Shown here: one piece after another, positions 1 to 7,958 of the stretch
Numbering within the stretch: the stretch's first letter is position 1
Layout: the number at the start of each line of letters is the position of its first letter
DNA from: Pseudomonas sp. SJZ079
Lineage (GTDB): Bacteria; Pseudomonadota; Gammaproteobacteria; Pseudomonadales; Pseudomonadaceae
Direction: 5' to 3'
Length of the DNA stretch: 64,000 nt
Assembly: GCF_007993865.1 (NCBI RefSeq)
Contig: NZ_VIUH01000017.1
Span: 1-64,000, forward strand
Notes under the pieces: generated by a model
Told to the model about the DNA's origin: nothing
The model's input: only the letters and a program-made list of their open reading frames with translations
The model's database searches: none
Position numbers and translations under genes: made by a program

Positions 1-1107
1 GAGTGGCAAGGGGAAGTCTCCGGCCTGGTGGTGACCCGCTACGAGCACGGCGCCCATTGCCAGAAGATCGAGGTGGTGGAAGCCGCCCACCCGGTGCCGG
101 ACGATGCCGGCGAACGGGTGGCCCGTCGCGTGCTGGAGCTGGTCAGCAACCTGCAAGAGTCCGACCGGGTGATCTTCCTGCTGTCCGGTGGCGGCTCCTC
201 GCTGCTGGCCCTGCCGGCCGAGGGCATCACCCTGGCCGACAAGCAGGCGATCAACAAGGCGCTGCTCAAGTCCGGCGCGACCATTGGCGAGATGAACTGC
301 GTGCGCAAGCACCTCTCGGCGGTCAAGGGCGGGCGCCTGGCCAAGGCCTGCTGGCCGGCCAGCGTGTACACCTATGCGATCTCCGACGTGCCGGGCGATG
401 AAGCCACGGTGATCGCCTCCGGGCCGACCGTGGCCGACCCGACCACCTCGGTGCAGGCCCTGGCGATTCTCGCCCGCTACAGCATCGAGATCCCGGCCAA
501 CGTGCGCGCCTGGTTGCAGGACCCGCGTTCGGAGACGGTCAAGCCGGGCGACCCCTGCCTGAGCCGCAGCCACTTCCAGCTGATCGCCACGCCGCAGCAG
601 GCGCTGGATGCCGCCGCCGCCAAGGCCGAGGCCGCCGGTCTGCCGACCCTGATTCTCGGCGACCTGGAGGGCGAGTCGCGCGAGGTGGCCAAGGTGCATG
701 CCGGCATCGCCAAGCAGGTGCTGCAGCACGGCCAGCCGCTCAAGGCGCCGTGCGTGATCCTCTCCGGCGGCGAAACCACGGTCACCGTGCGCGGCAATGG
801 CCGCGGCGGACGCAACGCCGAGTTCCTCCTCAGCCTGACCGACAGCCTCAAGGGCCTGCCCGGGGTCTACGCCCTGGCCGGTGACACCGACGGCATCGAC
901 GGCTCGGAAGACAACGCCGGCGCCATCATGACCCCGGACAGCCATGCCCGCGCCGCGGCGCTGGGCCTGAGCAGCAGCTTTGAGCTGGACAACAACAACG
1001 GCTATGGCTACTTCGCCGCCCTCGAGCAACTGATCGTCACCGGGCCGACCCGGACCAACGTCAACGATTTCCGCGCCATTTTGATCCTAAAGGACCCTGC
1101 CCAATGA
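1..1107 (+). CDS. ttuD: Glycerate 2-kinase / hydroxypyruvate reductase family (MOFRL), 5' end missing
   Basis: Reading frame 1 is open from base 1, so the start lies outside the window; 368 residues are visible against about 425 for the family. The protein carries the MOFRL-type C-terminal segment (GGETTVTVRGNGRGGRNAEF, around visible residues 254-273) and the N-terminal kinase-like domain with LLSGGGSSLL. Members are annotated as hydroxypyruvate reductase TtuD but many act as glycerate 2-kinases, feeding 2-phosphoglycerate to glycolysis. The stop codon overlaps the pyruvate kinase start (ATGA at 1104), so the two are cotranscribed. In pseudomonads I recall this gene following gcl-hyi-glxR, which would lie just upstream. 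Kinase versus reductase activity cannot be settled from sequence. Confidence 0.9.
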   Translation, partial: EWQGEVSGLVVTRYEHGAHCQKIEVVEAAHPVPDDAGERVARRVLELVSNLQESDRVIFLLSGGGSSLLALPAEGITLADKQAINKALLKSGATIGEMNCVRKHLSAVKGGRLAKACWPASVYTYAISDVPGDEATVIASGPTVADPTTSVQALAILARYSIEIPANVRAWLQDPRSETVKPGDPCLSRSHFQLIATPQQALDAAAAKAEAAGLPTLILGDLEGESREVAKVHAGIAKQVLQHGQPLKAPCVILSGGETTVTVRGNGRGGRNAEFLLSLTDSLKGLPGVYALAGDTDGIDGSEDNAGAIMTPDSHARAAALGLSSSFELDNNNGYGYFAALEQLIVTGPTRTNVNDFRAILILKDPAQ

Positions 1108-2519
1108 ACGCCGACAAGAAAGTAAAAATCCTCGCCACCCTCGGCCCGGCGATCAACGGCATCGAGGACATCCGCCAGCTGGTCGAGTCCGGGGTCAACC
1201 TGTTCCGCCTCAACTTCAGCCACGGCGAGCACGCCGACCACGCCCAGCGCTACCACTGGGTGCGCGAAGTGGAGCAGCGCCTGAACACGCCGATCGGCAT
1301 CCTCATGGACCTGCAGGGACCGAAGCTGCGCGTCGGCCGGTTCAAAGACGGCAAGGTCAACCTGGAGCGCGGCCAGGCCTTGCGCCTGGACCTGGACCCC
1401 ACTCCGGGCGACGCCCGCCGGGTTTGCCTGCCGCACCCGGAAATCATCGAAGCGCTGCAGCCGGGGATGAACCTGCTGCTCGACGACGGCCGCCTGCGCC
1501 TGCAGGTAACCGCCAAGCACAGCGACGCCATCGACACCCAGGTGATCGCCGGCGGCGAGCTGTCCGACCGCAAGGGCGTCAACGTGCCGGAGGCGGTGCT
1601 GCAACTCAGCCCGCTGACCGAGAAAGACCGCCGCGACCTGACCTTCGGCCTGGAACTGGGCGTGGACTGGGTGGCGCTGTCGTTCGTCCAGCGTCCCGAG
1701 GACATCCTCGAGGCGCGCGAGCTGATCCAGGGCAAGGCCTTCATCATGGCCAAGATCGAGAAACCCTCGGCGGTGCAGCAGATCGAAGCCATCGCCCAAC
1801 TGTGCGACGCGATCATGGTCGCCCGTGGCGACCTCGGCGTGGAAGTGCCGGCGGAAAACGTGCCGCGCATCCAGAAGGACATCATCCGCACCTGCCGCCA
1901 GCTCGGTAAGCCGGTGGTGGTGGCCACGCAGATGCTCGAATCCATGCGCTTCTCCCCGGCGCCGACCCGCGCCGAAGTCACCGACGTGGCCAACGCCGTG
2001 GCCGAAGGCGCCGATGCAGTGATGCTGTCGGCCGAGACCGCCTCCGGCGACTACCCGCTGGAAGCGGTGCAGATGATGAGCAAGATCATCCGCCAGGTGG
2101 AAAGCGGCCCGGACTTCCAGGCCCAACTCGACGTCAGCCGCCCGCAGGCCGAAGCCACCGCCTCGGATGCGATCAGCTGCGCGATCCGCCGCATCAGCTC
2201 GATCCTGCCGGTGGCCGCGCTGGTCAACTACACCGAGTCCGGCGCCAGCAGCCTGCGCGCCTCGCGCGAGCGGCCGAAGACGCCGATCCTCAGCCTGACC
2301 CCGAACCTGCACACCGCACGGCGCCTGAGCGTCGCCTGGGGCATCTACTCGGTGGTCAACCCGCGCCTGCATGAGGTCGAGGAGGTCACCAGCACCGCCC
2401 TGAACATCGCCAAGGCCCAAGGCATGGCCCAGCCCGGCGACACCGTGGTGATCACCGCCGGCGTACCCTTCGGCCAACCGGGCAGTACCAACAGCCTGCG
2501 TATCGAAACGCTTTCTTAG
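1104..2519 (+). CDS. pyk: Pyruvate kinase
   Basis: This cytosolic enzyme converts phosphoenolpyruvate and ADP to pyruvate and ATP. At 471 residues it has the normal bacterial length. Hallmarks include KILATLGPA at the N-terminus, LFRLNFSHG, the active-site segment IMAKIEKPSAV with its catalytic lysine, and VARGDLGVEVP. Its ATG overlaps the stop of the glycerate gene by four bases, so translation is probably coupled. In P. aeruginosa the copy next to ttuD is called pykF, and pseudomonads also have a second enzyme, PykA. The operon context suggests this copy handles carbon from glyoxylate through glycerate rather than general glycolysis (inference). Confidence 0.95.
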   Translation: MNADKKVKILATLGPAINGIEDIRQLVESGVNLFRLNFSHGEHADHAQRYHWVREVEQRLNTPIGILMDLQGPKLRVGRFKDGKVNLERGQALRLDLDPTPGDARRVCLPHPEIIEALQPGMNLLLDDGRLRLQVTAKHSDAIDTQVIAGGELSDRKGVNVPEAVLQLSPLTEKDRRDLTFGLELGVDWVALSFVQRPEDILEARELIQGKAFIMAKIEKPSAVQQIEAIAQLCDAIMVARGDLGVEVPAENVPRIQKDIIRTCRQLGKPVVVATQMLESMRFSPAPTRAEVTDVANAVAEGADAVMLSAETASGDYPLEAVQMMSKIIRQVESGPDFQAQLDVSRPQAEATASDAISCAIRRISSILPVAALVNYTESGASSLRASRERPKTPILSLTPNLHTARRLSVAWGIYSVVNPRLHEVEEVTSTALNIAKAQGMAQPGDTVVITAGVPFGQPGSTNSLRIETLS

Positions 2520-2543
2520 GGCAGCGTTAAGTCCGACAGGCTC

Positions 2544-3317
2544 CTAGGTCCAGCCCTCCAGGCGCATGCTCGCGCGCACCAGGCGTTGTTCCTCCTGCTC
2601 GATCTCCTTGAGATTGTCGCGGATGCTGTGGATGTGCTCGCGGGCGGCGCGCTGCGCCTGTTCCGGCAGGCGCTCGATCACCGCGTGGTACAGCCGTGCG
2701 TGCTGGCGGTCGATCTGGCGTTTCTGCACGGGCCGGTGATAGAGGTTGTTGACCGAGGCGAACACCGTGCTGAGCATCAGGTCGGTCAGCGACTGCAGGG
2801 TGTGCAGCAGCACCGGGTTGTGTGAGGCCTCGCAGATCGCCAGGTGGAAGGCATGGTCGAGGCGCGCATGCTCGCGCGGTTCGACGGCATCCGCCTGGGC
2901 GTGGGCGGCGAGCATTTCCTCGTAGCGTCGGGTGAGCAGGACGAAATCCGCGTCGGTGCCGCGCAAGGCGGCCAGGCGTGCCGATTCGGCCTCCAGCAGG
3001 GCGCGCACTTCGAGCAGATCGAAGAGGGTGCGCGGCTGCGAGTTGAACAGGTGCATCAGCGGGCTGGCATCGCGCGGCCCGCTCAGCGTGGCGACCCGCG
3101 AGTCGCGGCCCTGGGCGGTCTCGATGATGCCGCGGCCGCGCAGCACCTTGAGTCCCTCGCGCAAGGCCGAGCGGGATATCCCCAGCTTCTCGCACAGGCG
3201 CCGTTCCGAAGGCAGCGCCTGGCCGACCTTGAGCACGCCATCGACGATCAATCGCTCGATCCGTTCGGCGACCACATCACTGACCTGACGACGAGTTTCA
3301 GGCGTTTCTTCGAGCAT
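2544..3317 (-). CDS. glcC: GntR/FadR-family regulator of glycolate genes, GlcC
   Basis: A 257-residue transcription factor. The N-terminal winged helix-turn-helix (about residues 14-75) contains LPSERRLCEKLGISRSALREGL, and an all-helical FCD ligand-binding domain (about 95-235) follows. It is divergent from glcD across a 255-bp gap. That gap holds two copies of ACTGGTnnnACCAGT, the kind of TGGTnnnACCA palindrome bound by the GlcC/LldR/PdhR group. One copy is 17 bp from the glcC start codon, so autoregulation is likely. The effector is presumably glycolate or glyoxylate, by analogy with E. coli GlcC. Confidence 0.92.
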   Translation of the reverse strand: MLEETPETRRQVSDVVAERIERLIVDGVLKVGQALPSERRLCEKLGISRSALREGLKVLRGRGIIETAQGRDSRVATLSGPRDASPLMHLFNSQPRTLFDLLEVRALLEAESARLAALRGTDADFVLLTRRYEEMLAAHAQADAVEPREHARLDHAFHLAICEASHNPVLLHTLQSLTDLMLSTVFASVNNLYHRPVQKRQIDRQHARLYHAVIERLPEQAQRAAREHIHSIRDNLKEIEQEEQRLVRASMRLEGWT

Positions 3318-3333
3318 GTTTAAACCTCGAACA

Positions 3334-3348
3334 ACTGGTAGGACCAGT
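3334..3348. promoter_or_regulatory. Predicted GlcC operator, glcC-proximal copy
   Basis: A perfect inverted repeat ACTGGT-AGG-ACCAGT, extended by one further A/T pair on each side. It matches the TGGTnnnACCA core expected for FadR-type regulators and lies 17 bp upstream of the glcC start, where bound protein could block glcC transcription. Confidence 0.7.
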
Positions 3349-3442
3349 TCAAATTGGTTAATCGAAGCGCTTTCACTATAGGCATCCGTCCCAGTAAATG
3401 TAAGGCATTAGATGGCAGGAGGCGGACTGTGCACTTGAAAAA

Positions 3443-3457
3443 ACTGGTCGTACCAGT
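3443..3457. promoter_or_regulatory. Predicted GlcC operator, glcD-proximal copy
   Basis: A perfect inverted repeat ACTGGT-CGT-ACCAGT with the same arms as the copy 109 bp away. It lies 115 bp before the glcD start. A TTGAAA at 3435 could be a -35 element adjoining it, but I see no good -10, so the promoter itself is not assigned. Confidence 0.7.
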
Positions 3458-3572
3458 GTGCTTAGCGATGGACGCCGAACTCGCCGCGGCCTAAACATAC
3501 TGGCCACAATAAGCAGCTCGGGTTCGCCGCCTGGCCTGCACAGAACAGCAACGTCATTCGAGTGAGCCTGCC

Positions 3573-5072
3573 ATGAGCATTCTGTACGACGAGCGTGTCG
3601 ATGGCCCGCTGCCCACAGTCGATAAGCTGGCCCTGCTGGCTGAGCTGCGCGCGCAGCTGCCAGACCTGGACGTGTTGCACGATCAGGAAGATCTCAAACC
3701 CTACGAATGCGACGGCCTCTCGGCCTACCGCGCCACCCCGATGCTGGTGGTGCTGCCCGAGCGCGTCGAACAGGTACAAGCCCTGCTCAAGCTGTGCCAC
3801 CAGCGCGGCGTGCCGGTAGTGGCGCGCGGCGCCGGCACCGGTCTGTCCGGCGGCGCGTTGCCGCTGGAGCAGGGCATCCTGCTGGTGTTGGCGCGCTTCA
3901 ACAAGATTCTCGAGGTCAACCCGGCCGGACGCTTCGCCCGAGTCCAGCCCGGCGTGCGCAACCTGGCGATCTCCCAGGCGGCGGCGCCGCATGAGTTGTA
4001 TTACGCACCGGACCCGTCCTCGCAGATCGCCTGCTCGATTGGCGGCAACGTCGCCGAGAACGCCGGCGGCGTGCACTGCCTGAAGTACGGCCTGACCGTG
4101 CATAACCTGCTCAAGGTGGAGGTCCTCACGGTCGAGGGCGAGCGCATGACCCTGGGCAGCGATGCCCTGGATGCGCCCGGCTTCGACCTGTTGGCCTTGT
4201 TCACCGGCTCGGAAGGCATGCTCGGCATCATCACCGAGGTCACGGTCAAGCTGCTGCCCAAGCCGCAGGTGGCGCGGGTGCTGCTGGCCAGTTTCGATTC
4301 GGTGGAGAAGGCCGGTCGTGCGGTCGGCGACATCATCGCCGCCGGCATTATTCCCGGTGGCCTGGAGATGATGGACAACCTGGCCATCAGGGCGGTGGAA
4401 GACTTTATCCAGGCCGGTTACCCGGTCGAGGCCGAAGCCATCCTGCTGTGCGAACTGGATGGCGTCGAAGCCGATGTGCAGGACGACTGCGAACGGGTAC
4501 GCGCGGTGCTGCAGCAGGCCGGCGCCACCGAGGTACGCCTGGCGCGCGACGAGGCCGAGCGGGTCAAGTTCTGGGCCGGGCGCAAGAACGCCTTCCCGGC
4601 GGTCGGGCGCATCTCGCCGGACTACTACTGCATGGACGGCACCATTCCGCGGCGCGAGCTGCCCGGTGTGCTCAGGGGCATCAGCGAGCTGTCCGCCGAG
4701 TGCGGCCTGCGCGTGGCCAACGTGTTTCACGCCGGTGACGGCAATATGCACCCGCTGATCCTCTTCGATGCCAACCAGCCCGGCGAACTGGAGCGCGCCG
4801 AAGCCCTAGGCGGCAAGATCCTCGAACTCTGCGTCAAGGTCGGCGGCAGCATCACCGGCGAACACGGCGTGGGCCGCGAGAAGATCAACCAGATGTGCGC
4901 CCAGTTCAACAGCGACGAGCTGACTCTGTTCCACGCGGTGAAAGCGGCCTTCGACCCCAGTGGCCTGCTCAACCCCGGCAAGAACATCCCGACCCTGCAC
5001 CGCTGCGCCGAATTTGGCGCCATGCACGTGCACCACGGCCAGCTGCCTTTTCCCGAACTGGAGCGTTTCTAA
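3573..5072 (+). CDS. glcD: Glycolate oxidase, FAD-linked subunit GlcD
   Basis: The catalytic flavoprotein subunit of glycolate dehydrogenase, which oxidises glycolate to glyoxylate and passes electrons to the respiratory chain. It has 499 residues, like E. coli GlcD. The N-terminal FAD-binding PCMH-type domain (about 50-225) includes VARGAGTGLSGGALP. The C-terminal FAD-oxidase domain contains NVFHAGDGNMHP and GGSITGEHGVGREK. It is the first gene of glcDEF, and its TAA shares one base with the glcE start (TAATG), which indicates translational coupling. Expression is presumably controlled by GlcC from the operator pair upstream. Confidence 0.96.
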   Translation: MSILYDERVDGPLPTVDKLALLAELRAQLPDLDVLHDQEDLKPYECDGLSAYRATPMLVVLPERVEQVQALLKLCHQRGVPVVARGAGTGLSGGALPLEQGILLVLARFNKILEVNPAGRFARVQPGVRNLAISQAAAPHELYYAPDPSSQIACSIGGNVAENAGGVHCLKYGLTVHNLLKVEVLTVEGERMTLGSDALDAPGFDLLALFTGSEGMLGIITEVTVKLLPKPQVARVLLASFDSVEKAGRAVGDIIAAGIIPGGLEMMDNLAIRAVEDFIQAGYPVEAEAILLCELDGVEADVQDDCERVRAVLQQAGATEVRLARDEAERVKFWAGRKNAFPAVGRISPDYYCMDGTIPRRELPGVLRGISELSAECGLRVANVFHAGDGNMHPLILFDANQPGELERAEALGGKILELCVKVGGSITGEHGVGREKINQMCAQFNSDELTLFHAVKAAFDPSGLLNPGKNIPTLHRCAEFGAMHVHHGQLPFPELERF

Positions 5073-6136
5073 TGGTCATGCGTCACGATGCAGACGCCAG
5101 TGCGGCGCTGCTGGAACAGGTCAATCACGCGCTGAACAGCTCGACTGCGCTGCGCATTCAGGGCGGCAACAGCAAGGCCTTTCTCGGCCGTAACGTGGCT
5201 GGCGAGGTGCTCGACACCCGTGCCCATCGCGGCATCGTCAGCTACGACCCGACCGAGCTGGTGATCACCGTTCGCGCCGGCACGCCGCTGGTCGAGCTGG
5301 AGGCGGCGCTGGATGAGGCCGGGCAGATGCTCACCTGCGAAGCGCCGCATTTTGCTGAAGGCGCCACGGTCGGCGGCATGCTCGCGGCCGGGCTGTCCGG
5401 GCCGCGCCGGCCCTGGTCCGGGGCGGTGCGTGACCTGGTCCTGGGCACGCGGCTGATCACCGGTTTCGGCAAGCAGCTGCGTTTCGGCGGCGAGGTGATG
5501 AAGAACGTCGCCGGCTACGACCTGTCGCGCCTGCTGGCGGGCAGCTTCGGTTGCCTCGGGGTGATCACCGAAGTGTCGCTCAAGGTGCTGCCCAAACCGC
5601 GCCAGACCATCAGCCTGCGCCTGCAGATGGACGCCGCCTGCGCCCTGCAGAAACTCGCCGAGTGGGGCCAGCAGCCGATCCCGATCAGCGCCGCCAGCCA
5701 TGACGGTCAGGCCTTGCACCTGCGTTTGGAGGGCGGTGAGGGCTCGGTGGCCGCGGCCCGCGAACGCCTCGGCGGCGAACTGCTGGATAGCGCCTACTGG
5801 GGCGAGCTGAACGAGCAGCGTCTGCCTTTCTTCGCCGCTGCGGCGCCGCTGTGGCGCCTGTCCGTGCCGAGCCACAGCGGCGTGCTGGCCCTGCCCGGCG
5901 AGCAGCTGATCGACTGGGGCGGCGCGCAGCGCTGGCTGAAGTCCGACGCCGATGCCGCGCTGATCCGCCAGGTCGCCACGGCAGTCGGTGGCCACGCCAC
6001 CTGCTTCAGCGCCGGGCACTGTGACAACCCGTTGCAGCCGCTGGCCGCGCCCTTGCTGCGCTACCACCGCCAACTGAAAGCCCAGCTCGACCCCCAGGGG
6101 ATTTTTAACCCCGGTCGCATGTACTCCGAGGTGTAA
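5072..6136 (+). CDS. glcE: Glycolate oxidase FAD-binding subunit GlcE
   Basis: The second flavin-binding subunit of the membrane-associated glycolate oxidase. The frame is open further upstream, but I place the start at the ATG overlapping the glcD stop, giving 354 residues, the usual GlcE length. An FAD-binding type 4 domain fills the N-terminal half, with IQGGNSKAFLGR near the start, VGGMLAAGLSGPRRPW, and GEVMKNVAGYDLSRLLAGS. The C-terminus ends in PQGIFNPGRMYSEV, a flavoprotein-oxidase tail also seen in GlcD. It lies three bases before glcF and so belongs to one tight transcription unit. Confidence 0.95.
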   Translation: MVMRHDADASAALLEQVNHALNSSTALRIQGGNSKAFLGRNVAGEVLDTRAHRGIVSYDPTELVITVRAGTPLVELEAALDEAGQMLTCEAPHFAEGATVGGMLAAGLSGPRRPWSGAVRDLVLGTRLITGFGKQLRFGGEVMKNVAGYDLSRLLAGSFGCLGVITEVSLKVLPKPRQTISLRLQMDAACALQKLAEWGQQPIPISAASHDGQALHLRLEGGEGSVAAARERLGGELLDSAYWGELNEQRLPFFAAAAPLWRLSVPSHSGVLALPGEQLIDWGGAQRWLKSDADAALIRQVATAVGGHATCFSAGHCDNPLQPLAAPLLRYHRQLKAQLDPQGIFNPGRMYSEV

Positions 6137-6139
6137 GCC

Positions 6140-7357
6140 GTGCAGACGAATCTGAGTGAGCAAGCCAAGCGTCTGCCGCGCGGCGAAGAGGCCGAAAGCA
6201 TTCTGCGCAGCTGCGTGCACTGCGGCTTCTGCAACGCCACCTGCCCGACCTACCAACTGCTTGGCGACGAGCTGGACGGCCCCCGTGGGCGTATCTACCT
6301 GATCAAGCAGGTGCTCGAAGGCAACCAGGTCACCGCCAAGACCCAGCTGCACCTGGATCGCTGCCTGACCTGCCGCAACTGCGAAACCACCTGCCCGTCC
6401 GGTGTGGACTACCACAACCTGCTGGACATCGGCCGCGCCGTGGTCGAGGCGGCGGTGCCGCGCCCACTGGGTCAGCGCGTGCTGCGCCAAGGCCTGCGCG
6501 CCGTGGTGCCGAACGCGGCCCTGTTCAAGGGCCTGACCCAGGTCGGTCAGGCCCTGCGCCCGCTGCTGCCAGCGGCGCTCAAGGCCAAGTTGCCGCGCGC
6601 CGCAGGTGCGGCCAAGCCGCGTCCCGCCCCGCGCCATGCACGCCGCGTGCTGCTGCTCGAAGGCTGCGTGCAGCCGGGGCTGTCGCCCAACACCAATGCC
6701 GCCACCGCGCGGGTGCTCGATCGCCTTGGCATCAGTGTCACGCCGATCCGCGAGGCCGGCTGCTGCGGTGCGGTGGACTACCACCTCGATGCCCAGGCAG
6801 CGGGTCTGCAGCGTGCCCGACGCAACATCGACGCCTGGTGGCCGGCCATCGAGCAGGGCGCCGAGGCCATCGTGCAGACCGCCAGCGGCTGCGGCGCCTT
6901 CGTCAAGGACTACGGTCACCTGCTCGAGCAGGACCCGGCCTACGCCGAGAAAGCCAAGCGGGTCAGCGCCTTGGCCAAGGACCTGGTGGAAGTGTTGCGC
7001 GAAGAGCCCTTGGAGGGTCTCGGCGTGCGCAGTGAGCTGCGCCTGGCCTTCCATTGCCCCTGCACCCTGCAGCACGCGCAGAAACTCGGGGGCGCGGTGG
7101 AGGAGGTGCTCGCCCGCCTCGGTTTCGGCCTCACCGCCGTGGCGGACAGCCACCTGTGCTGCGGGTCGGCCGGCACCTATTCGCTGACCCAGCCGGAACT
7201 GTCGAAACAGCTGCGCGACAACAAGCTGAACGCTCTGGAAAGCGGCAAGCCGCAGGTGATAGTCACCGCCAACATCGGCTGTCAGACCCACCTCGACGGC
7301 GCCGGGCGTACCCCGGTGCGGCATTGGATCGAGCTGGTCGAAGAGGCCATGAACTGA
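6140..7357 (+). CDS. glcF: Glycolate oxidase iron-sulfur subunit GlcF
   Basis: The electron-transfer subunit of glycolate oxidase, 405 residues. Two ferredoxin-type 4Fe-4S motifs occur at the N-terminus (CVHCGFCNATCP and CLTCRNCETTCP). Two CCG-type cysteine-rich domains follow, with GCCGAVDYH and LCCGSAGTYS. It probably anchors the complex to the inner membrane and hands electrons to quinone. It starts three bases after glcE. A strong hairpin repeat separates it from glcG, so downstream expression may be uncoupled from glcDEF. Confidence 0.96.
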   Translation: MQTNLSEQAKRLPRGEEAESILRSCVHCGFCNATCPTYQLLGDELDGPRGRIYLIKQVLEGNQVTAKTQLHLDRCLTCRNCETTCPSGVDYHNLLDIGRAVVEAAVPRPLGQRVLRQGLRAVVPNAALFKGLTQVGQALRPLLPAALKAKLPRAAGAAKPRPAPRHARRVLLLEGCVQPGLSPNTNAATARVLDRLGISVTPIREAGCCGAVDYHLDAQAAGLQRARRNIDAWWPAIEQGAEAIVQTASGCGAFVKDYGHLLEQDPAYAEKAKRVSALAKDLVEVLREEPLEGLGVRSELRLAFHCPCTLQHAQKLGGAVEEVLARLGFGLTAVADSHLCCGSAGTYSLTQPELSKQLRDNKLNALESGKPQVIVTANIGCQTHLDGAGRTPVRHWIELVEEAMN

Positions 7358-7367
7358 CACCACCCCT

Positions 7368-7426
7368 GTAGGAGCCAGCTTGCTGGCGATCCGCTTCGCA
7401 GCGATCGCCAGCAAACTGGCTCCTAC
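7368..7426. repeat. Long inverted repeat (REP-like) between glcF and glcG
   Basis: Two 24-base arms, 7368-7391 and 7403-7426, are complementary except at one position and enclose an 11-base loop. The arms start GTAGGAGCCAG, a sequence I recognise as a common dispersed palindrome in Pseudomonas genomes. No U-tract follows, so it is more likely a REP element or RNA-stabilising structure than a terminator. Confidence 0.8.
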
Positions 7427-7476
7427 GCAACGCCGGCTACGAGCCGGCCATACGCATTCATTGAGAGGAATCACAG

Positions 7477-7878
7477 ATGCAAAGCAAAGCCGTACTGGGT
7501 CAAGCCGAAGTCGCCCGCATTCTTGCCGCTGCGCGCGCCGAAGCGCAGCAGCACAGCTGGGCCGTGGCCATTGCCGTGGTCGACGACGGCGGCCACCCGC
7601 TGGCCCTGGAACGCCTCGACGGTTGTGCGGCGGTCGCTGCCTACATCGCCACCGAGAAAGCGCGCAGCGCGGCGCTCGGTCGCCGTGAAACCAAGGGCTA
7701 CGAGGACATGGTCAACGGCGGCCGCAGCGCCTTTCTCTCCGCCCCGCTGATCACGTCCCTGGAAGGCGGCGTACCGGTGATGGTCGACGGCCAGGTGGTC
7801 GGCGCGGTGGGTGTCTCCGGGGTCAAGGCCGAGCAGGACGCCCAAGTGGCCAAGGCCGGCATCGCCACCCTGGGCTGA
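7477..7878 (+). CDS. glcG: GlcG/HbpS-family protein
   Basis: A 133-residue member of the GlcG (DUF336, HbpS-like) family, typically found in glycolate and propanediol operons. It resembles a haem- or cobalamin-binding fold with no established catalytic role. The sequence shows the family's conserved segments AIAVVDDGGHPLALERLDG near residue 28 and GGVPVMVDGQVVGAVGVSG near residue 90. A GAGAGGAA ribosome site precedes the ATG. Its position between the oxidase subunits and malate synthase supports the glc assignment, but its function remains unknown. Confidence 0.9.
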   Translation: MQSKAVLGQAEVARILAAARAEAQQHSWAVAIAVVDDGGHPLALERLDGCAAVAAYIATEKARSAALGRRETKGYEDMVNGGRSAFLSAPLITSLEGGVPVMVDGQVVGAVGVSGVKAEQDAQVAKAGIATLG

Positions 7879-7892
7879 ATTGACTACTGACA

Positions 7893-7910
7893 GGGCTCCC
7901 GTGGGAGCCC
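7893..7910. repeat. Short perfect hairpin between glcG and glcB
   Basis: An 8-bp perfect stem GGGCTCCC/GGGAGCCC with a 2-base loop in the 80-bp gap. No run of T follows, so it is probably an RNA processing or stability element rather than a terminator. Confidence 0.55.
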
Positions 7911-7958
7911 CTGCCGGCGCTTTGCGCCGCACCTGCACAGTTTGATGGAGAGTGGAAA

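Noticed and set aside
1008-2477. 489-codon open frame antisense to pyk
   Set aside because: Pyruvate kinase on the plus strand is certain, and the antisense protein is low-complexity with no ribosome site.
5069-7474. 801-codon open frame antisense to glcE-glcF
   Set aside because: A shadow of GC-rich codon bias. It has low-complexity Gln/Gly/Ala/His composition, no motif, no ribosome site, and the sense genes are clearly real.
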